A DNA stretch of 64,000 nt from Saccharina japonica (GCA_008828725.1 MEHQ01003287.1:59552-123551); one strand, 5' to 3'; counted from the first letter of the stretch, positions 1 to 12,060 are shown. Made by a program: numbers and translations. Notes: a model not told the origin generated them from the letters alone.

Positions 1-1295
1 GGGCGGCGTCCTTCATCGGATCTTTCACCGTCCGCATGCGTTGCACGTCTCCACTTCCGCCCCTCCCTCGAGTGTACTCACGATATAGTCTACTCGTAGT
101 GCGAGGGATGGTGCGCCGAGACGTCAAATTTCAAGGTTGTTTCTAATATGTTTACCATCCGACAATGTGCGGCATATGAACTTTGGTCCTTCGTGACCGT
201 GCTCGCTCCGTCAGTAGTATGACAATTTGGGAAGAAGCAAAAGTGAGCGCAGGAAACCAGTTTTTTTTTTGGTCCCACGACTGAGCTGTGTGCAAACTCG
301 CACGTCATGGTAGACGGCCCTCCTATCATAGGGTGCTGCTACGTCGACCTGGTGGTCAATGGTAAATTGTGTGCTGTAAAATAGTTTTACGAGCTCTGCG
401 GAGACGGAAAAAAAAAACCACGTTAGGATCTCTAAAAACACTTTAACAAAAATATGAACCCAAAAGCGATGATCGATACTTGTTTGTGTCTTCGACGGCC
501 ACCACCATTCATCTCAGGCCTCCTCCCCCTCTCCCTCCCTTCCTTCCCTCCCTCCCGGTCAGAAAGAAACGCCTCTTCTAAACCCTTGCGTGTGTTTTCC
601 GCTCGTGGCCGAATGTTGCGGATGATGATGACAGGAGACGACCGCCTTGCAGCGCTGACGGCCGGCGCCCCAGACCGGAGACAGCGAGCGAGGGCACCGC
701 AGAGCTGTACGAGCTGGAAGCGGACATCAACAACTCTGCCTTCCAGCCGGTTGCGAGAGGTGGGAGGTGGGGGGTGGGGGAGGGGGTGAGACGAAAACAA
801 AGGAACAATCAACTTTTTTTTGTCGCCGTGAGGAATTGTTTTTTTTTACTGGTAAGTAAGTTCTTAGGCTGATTGCTAGTTGTTGATTGTTGTCGGTTCC
901 TTCCGTCAAGCTGATCGACACCCGCACACCTTGAACGCTAGCCATTGCCACCTGAAACAAAACGCCACGATACATATACGTACCTACCGATGGCCTTCCC
1001 CCGCTTCTCTTCACAGTCGCAAGCGATGAAACTAGCACACCAAGCCTTAAAATATACCAGGTACCAGGTATGAAGTATCCCACCCCCACAATGTTGTCAC
1101 TGACTTAACTACTAAACGTAGACGCAACATGGAAGCATACAGCACGTGCGTTCTCGTTTCCTTCTACTAAGTATTAATTTTTCATTTGGTCGCGGGGCCT
1201 CCCATCACCGAATACAAACAGCAGAGGCAGCCAAATTCCACCTTTTCCCGCGATTTGTAGCGCCCCAATCAGTACCACCCCGCGCGCGAGGATGA
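1..1295. other. No gene seen; low-complexity stretch
   Basis: I see no convincing gene here. Open frames are short and rich in runs of P, S and R, as expected from CT-rich or G-rich low-complexity DNA. There are pyrimidine-rich tracts around 500-560, a G-rich tract near 760-790, and two T runs near 820-850. Confidence 0.5.
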
Positions 1296-1465
1296 CCGAC
1301 CACAGATTTCTCTGCCGCGGCGACAACGATTCCACCCTGTATCGGGCCCAAGAAGGGTCAGGGGGGGGCAGCACGGACTTTTTCCACGTCCGCCCTAACG
1401 TTTGACGATTGCGCGGGACTGCTTTCCAACACGGACGACGGGGTGTTGGTGGCAGAAGCAGAACA

Positions 1466-1538
<73 letters not shown>

Positions 1539-2585
1539 CCCGACAATCAAGCTGACAATTACGGCACCGGAAGAGGCACCATCCCCTCCGGAAGGAACAT
1601 CCAAGGGATGAGAAGCGGTGGTGACAGCACCCAGAGGAGAGGGCTGCTAGCCGACGAGCAACAGGCGCCGGTCGATAACGCATCATTATCATCATCGTCA
1701 CCATCATCATCATCATCATTGTCGCCGGCGCCGCCACGCTTTTCTCCGATCGCGATCGACGGCGACGATGGGGTGCGTCGCCCTCCTCCTCCTCTCTCGA
1801 TATCCCCGCTTCCGTCCGACCGAGAGAGCAGCAGCGTCTCCTCGACATCCATCGCCGGCGTGTCCCCGCGTCTAGTGGATACAACCGCAGCAGCAGCAGC
1901 AGCGTCTCTCGATGAACCGTTTCGTTCGGCCGCCGGGAGCCGGACCGGGACGGCTGACGGTAATGGTGTTAGTGGTATTGGTGGTGGCGTTGGTCTTGGT
2001 GGTGGCGGTGGCGGTGGTGGCGGTGGTGGTGGATGTGGTAGCGGTGATGATGGTGGAGTGGGAGCGGGGGGCAACGCGATGGCGGCACCAAGCAGAGTCG
2101 GTGGAAAGAGCAGCACTGGCGTCACAACCCCTGCGCTTTCTTCGTGCGATCGACGAGGGCAGAGAAAACATGCGGCGGAATGGTGGCGCGAAGCTCTGGA
2201 GCCGCCACCGACGACACAGCGGCCGGTGACTAGACGACGCTCTTTGGTTGGCGAGTCACCTCGAAACGCCGCTTGCCTCCCGGGAAGGGAAGGGGGGACG
2301 CGTGACAGCCCGTCGATGTTTGGGACAGACGGTGGTGGGTCGAGACTGACCATGGCCCCGATGTGCGGGTTTTCCACTGAGTCGAAGCAGCGGCGCTTGG
2401 AGGGTTGCTTGAAGAGGAGGTGCGAGTGCGCGCAGGCAGCTATGGACTGGAGTTTCACGACGATTCACCCCGTTATTGGTGTTATGATTTTGACACGCAA
2501 ATACACTACTACTGTGTACGTAGGAAACCGTTTTTTTTGGGGGGCACCAAGTCGTATTTATGTCGCGTTGATGCGCCAGGTTTAA
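1296..2585 (+). CDS. Open frame or internal exon of an unknown low-complexity protein
   Basis: One frame stays open from just after a stop at 1293-1295 to a stop at 2583-2585 (about 429 codons). It has no ATG before about 1608, so it is best read as an internal or last exon; the CAG at 1359-1361 is one possible acceptor. It encodes an acidic lead-in, a polyalanine run written by a CAG repeat, a Ser/Pro-rich middle, a polyglycine block (about 1980-2035), and a less biased Arg/Cys-containing tail. I recognise no domain. Long homopolymeric amino-acid runs are usual in brown algal proteins. The opposite strand is also open over 1559-2458, which weakens the call. Upstream exons were not identified. 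The frame may be spurious. Confidence 0.33.
1466..1537. repeat. CAG trinucleotide microsatellite
   Basis: About 24 CAG units, one interrupted by CAA. In the open frame above it reads as polyalanine; the other plus frames would read polyglutamine or polyserine. Confidence 0.95.
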
Positions 2586-2894
2586 CGTGTGTGGTGCGGC
2601 GCATGGTGCGATATTAGGGGTACACAATGTTACATTTTTTTCTGAAATTCCTCACTTAAGGCGCGATGTATATATATTTGAAATATTAAAAAAATAAAAA
2701 TAACAGCTGTGAGATCGAGGATTTCGTCGAAGCTCAACTTTGCGACGTAGCTGAGTGTGATACTTCGATCGCGCGTACTGACAGGTTTTACACGTCCTCG
2801 TGCAGGATGTACATCCCCTACGAGGGGGACAACAAATGTCGTCCAAAAACTGTCTTTTGAGAAAAAAATGCACACGCCATTAAGCGTAACTAAT

Positions 2895-3200
2895 GTGATG
2901 ACGCGTGCCGCGATAGAGGTAGTAGCACTTTGTTTGTGTTAAAAAACGTTTTCTGAATGACTGGGCTTCCTTAACCAACCCGAACTCGTCTGCATTTCAG
3001 CCTTGCGATGCACTACGTATATTTTCCCATTGCACCAACAGACCATGGGATTGTCTATCGGGTACATAGTAATACGAAGTGCGAGCACTTCTTGTTTTCC
3101 CCTCCAACATCAGTTTTTGACTTACTATTAGTATAGAGCCTCAGAAAACTCTGTAACATGGTGTCCCTCTACCGTAGCAATCACTCCGATGACCTACGAG
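2895..3200 (+). repeat. Degenerate dispersed repeat, left copy
   Basis: This segment shares blocks, in the same order, with 6555-6830. Shared landmarks are a 'gatagaggtagtagcactt'-like block, a 'cgttttctgaa' block, a 'ctccttaacc' block, and a final block near 'acatggtg..cctctaccgtagca'. The two copies flank the 4.15-6.36 kb foldback element, so the repeat was probably part of an older element there. Confidence 0.5.
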
Positions 3201-3239
3201 TACGTACCAGGGTTATAATTAGTGTTCCAGCGCACTGCG

Positions 3240-3340
3240 CGCAAAAAACGTGGTGCGCGTCGCGCACCACGAGCCGGAGGCGAGGTGCGCCCCCCGCAGG
3301 GGCCCCCGGAGGCCCCCCGGAGGGCCGCCGGAGGCGTTTT
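3240..3340. repeat. GC-rich hairpin cluster
   Basis: A perfect 10-bp stem with a 1-base loop lies at 3250-3270 (gtggtgcgcg t cgcgcaccac). It is followed by nested 'ccggagg'-type inverted repeats up to a T run near 3336. A related 'ccgccggaggc' motif occurs near 37450. This looks like a small hairpin element; no coding role is seen. Confidence 0.6.
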
Positions 3341-3908
3341 TTTTTTACATATATGCGTAAATTTAATCAAAATGTGTGTCTCATTCGCTCTTCTTACCCT
3401 ATAGCAGGCGTGAGTCAGACTGGCTTAGAATGTCATGCAAAGAGCAAAGAAACAAGGACAGACGCGGCTGCACAAAACTGCATGCATACCTGATGGATAT
3501 ACCATCAATACCTAAAGCGCTAAAATGTCAGCGCGCAGGTCAACGCTGGGGAATCTTTGAAATGTTGAAATCAATTGATTCGCCCCGTTATCACCCCAAT
3601 TTCCGCCCTGTGCCCTGTGCCTTCCGGAATATTGGGGACCAAGGGTTTCCGTGTATTCACGAGGCATTATTATCACGGGGCAACTTACTCATCCAAGCGT
3701 TTTTTCTCATTTGATTATCATTGATTATCATTCGAACCATTGAAACATTCAAACCACCTCTTCCTCTATATTTGCGAGCCTTTGAAGCCTTATCTGATCG
3801 TCGGACACATAAAAACGTCATAAGTTTGAACTTGGTTCCCTAAAAAGGAAATCCACAGAGAAATTCAGCATTAAATTGTCGAAAAAATCACAAAAAAGGC
3901 CGCAAAAC

Positions 3909-4075
3909 ATTTTTTCGCCTTCGGCGAAAACAGACCCAAAAACTTTTCGCCTACGGCGAAAACAGACCCAAAATTGTTTTTTCGCCTTCGGCGAATTTGG
4001 CCCCACACACTTTTTGGGGCCTGCGGCCCAAAAAGGTACGGGGACCAAAAACGGATGTGCGGCAAGCCGCACATC
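3909..4075. repeat. Array of short hairpins
   Basis: Three near-identical 15-base hairpins (ttcgcc-t/a-cggcgaa type) lie at 3914-3928, 3946-3960 and 3981-3995, separated by 'aacagacccaaaa'-like spacers. Next come a 'tttttgggg..ccccaaaaa'-type stem around 4011-4034 and an 11-bp perfect stem at 4054-4075. The array ends about 80 bp before the foldback element. Confidence 0.7.
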
Positions 4076-4152
4076 TACTCCTTTCCGTGGTGCGCTGCGC
4101 CGATTTCTCAGAAAAATTGTGCAACTGCGCAACACTTCACCGCTATTTTTAA

Positions 4153-5421
4153 GGGCAATGGTCATTTAGGGGTATACCCCCTGGTTTTACGGCCATTTGG
4201 GGGTAGGGTCAACTTGCGCCCGCGGAAAGGGCTCCCGCGGGCCCAAACAGGCCTCAAACGCCATTCCGAAGGCCTGGCGAGATGCCCGAAGCCCGCGCCA
4301 AACACGCACATGTTTGTTTTTTTTTTCAGGCACGTCTTTGGGCCTTACAGGGCGGCGGCGCACGAGGGAGCAGACTAAGCCCCCCGTTTGACCACATCTC
4401 GGGGGGGGATAACCCCTCGTACCTACTAAATTTATCTACTCCCCCCGATTGACCACTTTTTTCACCCCGTTCGACCGAAACCATACCCCCGTTTGACCAT
4501 CTGCGTCAGCCTCAAAAGCGACTACAGCAGTACGTATCCATGTCACCGCCGAACAGACCGAATAGACCACGGGGCGGAACATCCAGAACTCGCGAATAGT
4601 CTGGATCGTTTGCCCCCCAAAATATCGGCGGAACAACATAAAAATCAAATCTTCATACGCGACATGAAGATATCGGCTCTTCTCAGAAAATGTAGGCCCT
4701 TGTGATGGCAAAAGGAAGTGGTGTGAGAAGCAGGACACATACGGGTACGAGATGCTCGGTTGATCTCAGGGGGTCGTGGGTTGCTGGGTGTTTCGTGCTG
4801 GGTGCGTGGTGCTTCGTTGCTGGGTGCTGTGCGTCATGGATGCTCGGTGCTTGGTTTTGTCGGACGGGAGGGGTCTTTGGGACACGAACAACATCAGGCG
4901 CAACGTTCGTTCGTTAGTGTTATTGAGAGGTGCTCTCCTCCCGTCCCCCATCGTATCCATCCCCCGAGACCGCTTGCGACGGAGCACACGATATGTTAAC
5001 CTATGTTATACTACTCGTACTATACTACTTCTACTACTGCTACGGAGTTTGTTACGAGTAATCGTAGCTGCCGTTTCTTCGTGGTTACCCGTAATGTTAT
5101 AAGTTGCCTATGTTACCCGTAATTACCGTAGTTCAAACAAATCACTGCTGAAACGTACCACGCACCGGTACGTTTGTAACCAGGTTCGTTGCGACGCGAA
5201 AAAAGCAAGGAAGTCCCTCGACCCCCAACCCGTGGGAAGGACAAACAGGATGAGGGGTCAACACGAACGAAAGGGAAAGGGGAAGAGGGGCGAAACTAAC
5301 AGATACCGCAAAATAGAGGCTAGAGAAAACAGAGGGACCCAAGGCGGCAAGCGGCTCCGGTACTCGTCAATCTCGATCAGTAGTAGAAGTAGTATTGATA
5401 TTAGTAGTAGTAGTAGTGGTA

Positions 5422-5472
<51 letters not shown>

Positions 5473-6363
5473 CCGTAGCAGTAGTAGAAGTAGTGTAGTA
5501 CGAGTAGTATAACATAGGTAAACATCGTGTGCTCCGTCGCAAGCGGTCTCGGGGGATGGATACGATGGGGGACGGGAGGAGAGCACCTCTCAATAACACT
5601 AACGAACGAACGTTGCGCCTGATGTTGTTCGTGTCCCAAAGACCCCTCCCGTCCGACAAAACCAAGCACCGAGCATCCATGACGCACAGCACCCAGCAAC
5701 GAAGCACCACGCACCCAGCACGAAACACCCAGCAACCCACGACCCCCTGAGATCAACCGAGCATCTCGTACCCATATGTGTCCTGCTTCTCACACCACTT
5801 CCTTCTGCCATCACAAGGGCCTACATTTTCTGAGAAGAGCCGATATCTTCATGTCGCGTATGAAGATTTGATTTTTATGTTGTTCCGCCGATATTTTGGG
5901 GGGCAAACGATCCAGACTATTCGCGAGTTCTGGATGTTCCGCCCCGTGGTCTATTCGGTCTGTTCGGCGGTGACATGGATACGTACTGCTGTAGTCGCTT
6001 TTGAGGCTGTCGCAGATGGTCAAACGGGGGCATGGTTTCGGTCGAACGGGGTGAAAAAAGTGGTCAATCGGGGGCAGTAGATAAATTTAGTAGGTACGAG
6101 GGGTTATCCCCCCCCGAGATGTGGTCAAACGGGGGGCTTAGTCTGCTCCCTCGTGCGCCGCCGCCCTGTAAGGCCCAAAGACGTGCCTGAAAAAAAAAAC
6201 AAACATGTGCGTGTTTGGCGCGGGCTTCGGGCATCTCGCCAGGCCTTCGGAATGGCGTTTGAGGCCTGTTTGGGCCCGCGGGAGCCCTTTCCGCGGGCGC
6301 AAGTTGACCCTACCCCCAAATGGCCGTAAAACCAGGGGGTATACCCCCAAATGACCATTGCCC
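4153..6363. mobile_element. Foldback transposon with about 890-bp inverted arms and 9-bp target duplication
   Basis: The left arm (4153 to about 5045) is the near-perfect reverse complement of the right arm (about 5471-6363). The termini are GGGCAATGG...CCATTGCCC. The 9-bp sequence TATTTTTAA stands directly outside both ends (4144-4152 and 6364-6372), the signature of a target-site duplication. Long terminal inverted repeats with a 9-bp duplication are known from Mutator-like (MULE) and foldback elements; that assignment is inference. The spacer (about 5046-5470) carries a TAG microsatellite and no transposase, so the copy is non-autonomous. A 100-codon open frame appears in mirrored form in both arms (minus 4436-4738, plus 5778-6080). 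It has no recognised domain and may just be arm sequence. Confidence 0.85.
5390..5485. repeat. TAG/GTA microsatellite in the foldback spacer
   Basis: Near-uninterrupted TAG units run through the spacer. The inner end of the left arm has matching 'ctactactgctac' sequence, so the arms may run into this microsatellite. Confidence 0.9.
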
Positions 6364-7144
6364 TATTTTTAACCCTGGTACGTACAGGTAGGAGGTCGGT
6401 CTGTCAGGAAACATATATATAGAGAACAAGACAACGATTCGTGCTGGGTCGTAGTTCACCAGCTGAGAACCTCCCCCCCCATCTTTCATAAATGTCTTTG
6501 GCCAAAACACATGCTGCTCCTATCGTAGAGCTCGTGGAGAGGGAGGTTTCCTAATCTGTCTGGACGCGTGCTACGGTAGAGGTAGCACTTTTTGGCCGAA
6601 TCGTTTTCTGAACGATCGGGCTCCTTAACCCAAATTCGTTGGACTTTCATTTTTGTGACGAATACTGTTCCGGAGGATGCTTCGGCCATCAGATTTCGCA
6701 TCCGGCAGCCCTTCTATTTTCCTCCAAAATCGTTTTTTTCGGTGAGGTATGACGCTCCTTAAGTGAGGAGCTCAGAAAAAAACATGGTGCACCTCTATCG
6801 TAGCATGCGTCTCTGTCGATATGCACGTCCAACTATGTATGGCGGTTCCATGATTATTACCTGGTATTGTTGTATTTTATTTAGCAGAATGTGACAATCG
6901 CACCGCACGATTGATGACTTCTAGAGCCTGACTACACGTGAATTCGAGTTTTTTCTCCTGCCGGTTAAACACCGTTCCATGATTTTTGTTTTGTTTTTGT
7001 TTGTAGCAGAACGTGTCCATCGCACCGCACGATTGATCGCTTCTATTTTATAGAGCCTGACAACGCATTATCGAGCCCACCCCCTTCCCCCCCGGTGTAA
7101 CAATGAAATGAATACATTATTAATAAAGGTCAATAATTAACGAA
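6364..7144. other. Gene-free; decayed repeats
   Basis: No gene is seen. It contains the right copy of the degenerate repeat (6555-6830). It also has an imperfect direct repeat of about 90 bp at 6842-6930 and 6970-7062, sharing 'gttccatgatt', 'tagcagaa.gtg' and 'atcgcaccgcacgattgat' blocks. Confidence 0.6.
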
Positions 7145-8399
7145 GTGGAAGAAATGACCTCCACACGTGTGCGCGAAGAAAAGGCGGCCCTCGCTCGCGC
7201 TCGGAGCGGCGCACGATTCCGCCACATGATCGGCAGGAACACTATCGTGAAAAACTTCGGCATGAGCTTAAAAAACGAGGTACGTAGTGGGCAAGTCATT
7301 GCGTCGCGCAGCTTGAGCGTGAAGTCGACAAGAGTGAAATAGCAACCCGGCACTTACCACACTGGGTGTAAATGTAAGGGCCGTTGGGGTAAAATGATGC
7401 TGATGAAAAGGTCCTTATATTTCCGCCCCATGAGTGGTACTTTTTTCAGGTGCAGTATAGGACGCCTGCTGAAGAAAAGCGAGCACTAAAAACGAAATAT
7501 TTAAATATTCAGATTTTGTTTTTAGAAATTCGGGAGTCGTCATAGTTAAAAGCTAATCTATGTACGAAGTATGCATAAAGAGCGAACTCGAAACCCAGAT
7601 CCTAAATCCAGCGCGGGCCGGCATTCCTGTTTTTTACTTGGTACCTGTTCTAGCCTAATCAATAGATGTCCTGTAATGCTGTACCACATGAACTTCTCCG
7701 AAAAAGTGACACTGCCTGTAGTTTCACTATCGATTGCATGAGCTTCAGTGTATAGTCTACACGGCGCCCTGTCTATAAGTACGGTAATTGTGCCTCTGCT
7801 CGCTGCTTCTCGGTCTGCATTGTAAGGGACAACACATCCAGTCGAAAGAAACAACGGCTTGCCAGCTATCTACCACCACAAGGTCTACGGTACTTTCTTT
7901 CCCCCCTCTTCCTCTAGTTCCGCAAACCCTTGCGTTAGAATCGAAAACTCCTCACAAATCATACGCCAAAAAAAAAGCGCTCAAAGACGACCATTCTCAA
8001 CAACGACAACTCTCATTAACAACCAACAAACAACCCTCACACACCCTCACAGGCGTGTGAGACTTTGGCGCTCGATCTGAGAGGCCACGGCGTTAACCTC
8101 ATCGCCCCGGAGACAAGCACGCCTCCCCACGCTGAGATCCCCCCGCCCAGCCCTGAACGGTGCACCGGAGTGGGGGCTTGGCCAAGAAGGAGTAAGAGGG
8201 GCAGCGGCGGCGGCGGCGGCGGCGGTGGTGGCCGCGGAATAGCGATGGTAAAGACGAAGCCTCGGTTCACGGCCGAACGGGGCACTACAATCCAAGAGGA
8301 GCGTACTACGGTGGCGCTAGATCAGGTTTGTTTTCGTCCTTTGCGCGTGTGTGTGTATTCTGGTTGTTGCGAGCTCCTCCATGGACTGGTGCAGGCGGG

Positions 8400-8435
<36 letters not shown>

Positions 8436-8436
8436 T

Positions 8437-8483
<47 letters not shown>

Positions 8484-10370
8484 TGCTCCGAGTGTTTTTG
8501 CTATAGTGTAGCCGCAGGGTTGGCATGTTTGAGCCATGCGAGCACACCTAATGCTATTCGCCGAACCTTCCGTGCCCATCACCGTTCGCCAGTGCAGGAA
8601 CGACGCCGTGATTATGTCAAACCCACGCTCAGAATGGCCGTCATCATGGATTTTGTGTGGGGGGGGAAAGATACCTGGTACCCCTGGTACCTAGTATTAA
8701 ACAACCCCCCCCCCCCGCTCACAAGCGGTACTCAGTAGGATGCAGCTCACCCTTCATGTGACTCGCCCAACACCTCACGGCGGTTCGCGCTCGGTGCTAG
8801 TAATGTCTGCCTGATCGGTGAAAACCCGACATGCTCCGTCCCGACATTGTAGGGATGCGAGGGTGTATGGTCATACGACTACGGCCATGCATGAAAATGA
8901 AGTGCACCCCCCCCCCCCCCCCCCCCCCCCGCGCTCCCGTTCAAAAACGAAGGCTTCTGGCGCTCTGCTTTTTTTTTTCTCGGCGGCAACGTAGCGCCTT
9001 TAGTTTGCTGCTGGTGCTGCTACGCACGAGTTTAACGCCACTACTGTTTACATATCTGCAAGTGATTTGAACCTCTACCCACATTTTTGGGGACACAACA
9101 AAACTACTTGGAATTAATGTATAATACTGAAACTGAGTGAACGGAGGATATATATATATATATGTATATATTTTTTCTTCATGACAAGAGTCTTCGGCCA
9201 CCAGCGGTGTTTTTGAAGGTGCCAGTCAGTGCATGCCCCCGACACAAACGAAACCATTTTGCAACTGACACCCCTGTCCGCGTGCTGCCTCTCCAGGCGG
9301 ACATATGGGGCAAGTGCACCCAGGCGTACTTCGGGCGCTTTGAGGAGAAGCCGTACGTCCACTCCTTTAGGTCAGACCACCACTTCAGTATATCGTCAAA
9401 AAAAACGGAGCGTTTGCTTTTATCCCTCCCCCCCCGCCTCCGTCTGTAACTACAATGACCGTTGTTTGGTTTGCTCATGTTAATAAACCAAGCGGCCCTT
9501 ACATGTCCGAACGAAGGTGATAACATTGAGAGCTTGAAGGAATACTGAAAATATCGTATATTGAATGAGCATGTTCTTCAACACATACCGGTAATCGGGT
9601 GGTTATATCTCATACCGGTATCAGCGTGTTGTTGACGTATACAGCCGCGCCTGCATTTGAGAAGAGGGGGGGGGGCAGTACGGTAAGGAGCACGAATAAA
9701 TCGAACCTCCAGGGAACACCGCAGGAAGCGTCGCTTCAGCCGTATGAGGAGACGATGTATTGACGCACGAACATAATACTCGTAGATAATGCAAACCGGG
9801 TGTGTCTGTAGGGGTCACTTATATGCGGAACAGCACCAAACTCACTCATGTTTTGCCTCGGGGGGGGGGGGGGGGGGGGCGTCACGCATTTGTTTTGCGT
9901 TGCCTTAGTCATTTTTTTTGGGACACACTTGGACCACGCAAATCCCTTTTTTCGAGACGGGGGGGCGGGGGTGTAACTACGATATTATCTGGGGGGGGGT
10001 GCCTTTGAGCCGGACAATGTTGTCCTTTTAGGTTTGTTTTAACACGCGCAGTGGCATCTACCGGTAAAACATTGAGCGAAAACCTCCTTTGGTATGCACA
10101 TCACAACATGCGTTTTGTGCAATCGCGCGCGTGTCTTATCATATGCAGCCACCGAACATAAACCAGTTTGACAAGAAAAAAAAGGGTGTGCTTGCATTTT
10201 TTTTTTTAATTGCCTCATGCATATACTTCGTATACCTTTCTCCCTCCTGCACGCACGAATGAAACGTTCGTCGGTTTGTGCAGGCCTCATACAAGCCACG
10301 GGGAGCACCACGGGTTCAGGCCGTCATCGACCTCTTCTGGCGATGCAGCCAGAGCACGAAGTGTTTCACG
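7145..10370 (+). CDS. Candidate multi-exon gene, unknown product
   Basis: Four plus-strand blocks have protein-like composition and splice-site edges: 7145-7279 (then GTACGT), 8053-8325 (between CTCACAG and GTTTGT), 9297-9356 or 9370 (after CTCTCCAG) and 10284-10370 (after TTTGTGCAG, before GTAGTA). With the first three ends in phase 0 they join into one frame. The second block carries a Gly run coded by GGC repeats. The third contains 'AYFGRFEEKPY' and the fourth 'VQAVIDLFWRCSQ'. I do not recognise the family. Neither the start ATG nor a terminal exon was located, and the donor of the third block is uncertain. The blocks may belong to a real gene interrupted by large introns, or may be chance frames. 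Confidence 0.33.
8391..8483. repeat. GGCA tetranucleotide microsatellite
   Basis: About 21 units of AGGC/GGCA with one G-to-T interruption near 8434, just inside the putative intron after the 8053-8325 block. Confidence 0.95.
8719..8940 (+). repeat. G-tract-linked dispersed repeat, near full-length copy
   Basis: A unit of about 190 bp running from 'cacaagcggt..tagtaggatgc' to 'ggtcatacgactacggccat' and ending in 'aagtgcacc' plus a C run. Other copies lie at 11360-11520 (reverse), 13021-13110, 45540-45710, 51790-51930 (reverse), 52790-52960 (reverse) and 61186-61475. Read in reverse it always starts with a G tract followed by 'tgtactcat'. No coding capacity is evident. A SINE-like origin is possible but no tRNA-like promoter boxes were recognised. 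Confidence 0.7.
9149..9172. repeat. AT dinucleotide repeat
   Basis: Short run of TA/AT units in non-coding DNA. Confidence 0.7.
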
Positions 10371-10451
10371 GTAGTATCCGTACTGACTTGGTGTCGAGTC
10401 ACACCGCTCGTATGTCATTCTGCACAACAGCACTACTTGTGCGTGGAAAGT

Positions 10452-10487
<36 letters not shown>

Positions 10488-11359
10488 AGCAACCAGTAGC
10501 TCAAGGGGCGGAGTAAGTGATAACTGCTCGTCCCAGATCGAGTTAGGCAAGTGTGCTTCTCTCTTGTCGTCGTTGTTTTGTCTGTGCGGCAGTGCTGGTG
10601 TGTACATCAAATTACTGAACAGTCTTCTGTGCGTGGGAGAAGGATCAAGCCAGCACGAATACGAAGGGAACCTTAGGATCTTTCTACAGACAGGCGAAGT
10701 GCATAATACTCAGACAGGCGAAAATAAATCCGATGGCGTTCAGTCTCGATCCGTATACGTACAACCCACAAAAATTCCTCTGAATACTTTTCACAGATCC
10801 GATAAGGTGCCGTCGGTACGAGGAAGAACAAAAAAAACATGACGGGTGGGCCACACTCGGTCGGCGCGCCTTTGCACTCATCTTTTAACATCCCCAAAAA
10901 TGGCTTAACATGCTGCTTTGGACGAAAATAATGCCGAAATGCGGGGGGTCTGCATGCGAAGGGAGGGGAGGAGGGGGGGGGGGGGGTGCTGCGAATGTTG
11001 GCCATTAGCAGCATCCAACCCACACGTAGTGGTACCATACAGACGCCACTGCTGCATACTCATTACCATCAGATACGTCCGATATAATCAGGCACGCTAA
11101 TAACGCCGTTTTTTGGGAGGCCGGTGTTGTGTGGGTTTGGTGGTGATATGGACGCCTGTTTGCGTCTCCTTGGTCAAGGTGGAGGGATTTTTCTACATTG
11201 GTGGCAGTAAAAACGTAAACAAGCTAGCCCTAACGGCCAATGCATTCGTTCGGCAAGCTGTACATGTGTGGAGGTACATATATATATATACTTTATCGTG
11301 TATTCGCTACATGTGTTCGTTGTTCCGAGCGGATTTACTCTAGGCTGAAGGATCCCGCC

Positions 11360-12060
11360 GGGGGGAATGAGGGGTGTACTCATGCCGTGCATGACACGTA
11401 GTCGTATGCCCATAGACACTCGCATCCCTACGAGTACAATGCTGGGACGGAGCACGCCAGGTTTTGACCGACCAGGCAGACATTGCTAGCACCAAGCGCG
11501 AAGCGCGGTGATATGCTGGGGGGGGGGGACGTACTCATTCGTTGCTTGCGTTTAGTCATTTGACCATTGACCACGCGTCCCTTTCGAGGCGGAGCAAGGG
11601 GGGGTGTACTCCTTTGTTGCCTGCCTTTAGCCATTTGACCATATTGACCACGCGTATTCGTTTGGAGGCGCAGCAGGTGGGGGGGGGGGGTGTACTCATT
11701 TATTGCTTGCCTTAGTCATTTGACCATTGACCACGCATCCCTTTCGAGACGGAGCACCGTTCCTACTCCTAACAAAGACACCTCAATGATTTGGGCGCTT
11801 ATTACGTTGTTTCCATACCAGTATATTACAAAGAAACATTTGGCTAATCCTATCCCCTTCCTGTTTCGCCGTCTGGGGGGGAGTGTACTTCATCTTCATG
11901 CATGGCCGTAGTCGTATGACCATAGGGGGGAGGGGGGGGGCGTACTCATTTGTTGGTTGCCTTAGTCATTTGACCATTGACTATGCGTCCCTTTCGAGAC
12001 GGAGCACCGCTCCTACTCCTAATAGAGACACCTCCAACATTTTGGGCGCTCCATAGGGGG
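11360..12060 (-). repeat. Cluster of G-tract-linked dispersed repeats
   Basis: One reverse copy of the longer form (11360-11520) is followed by four copies of a related shorter form, at about 11528-11590, 11605-11672, 11688-11760 and 11935-12010. The short form is a G tract, then 'tgtactcatttgttgcttgcc', 'tagtcatttgaccattgacc', and 'gcatccctttcgagacggagcac'. Isolated short-form copies lie at 32704-32768 and 53400-53475, with reverse copies in 55310-55440 and 58490-58625. Long and short forms share the order G tract, tgtactcat, gaccat, gcatccct, ggagcac, so they are one diverged family. Confidence 0.75.

Noticed and set aside
1559-2458. Minus-strand open frame of 299 codons rich in Pro
   Set aside because: It is the mirror of Gly- and Ser-coding repeats on plus; its composition follows the microsatellites, and the plus frame is longer and less biased at both ends.
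4436-6080. Mirrored 100-codon frames in the foldback arms
   Set aside because: They are the same arm sequence read twice; there is no domain, and the frame covers only part of each arm, so I did not call a gene.
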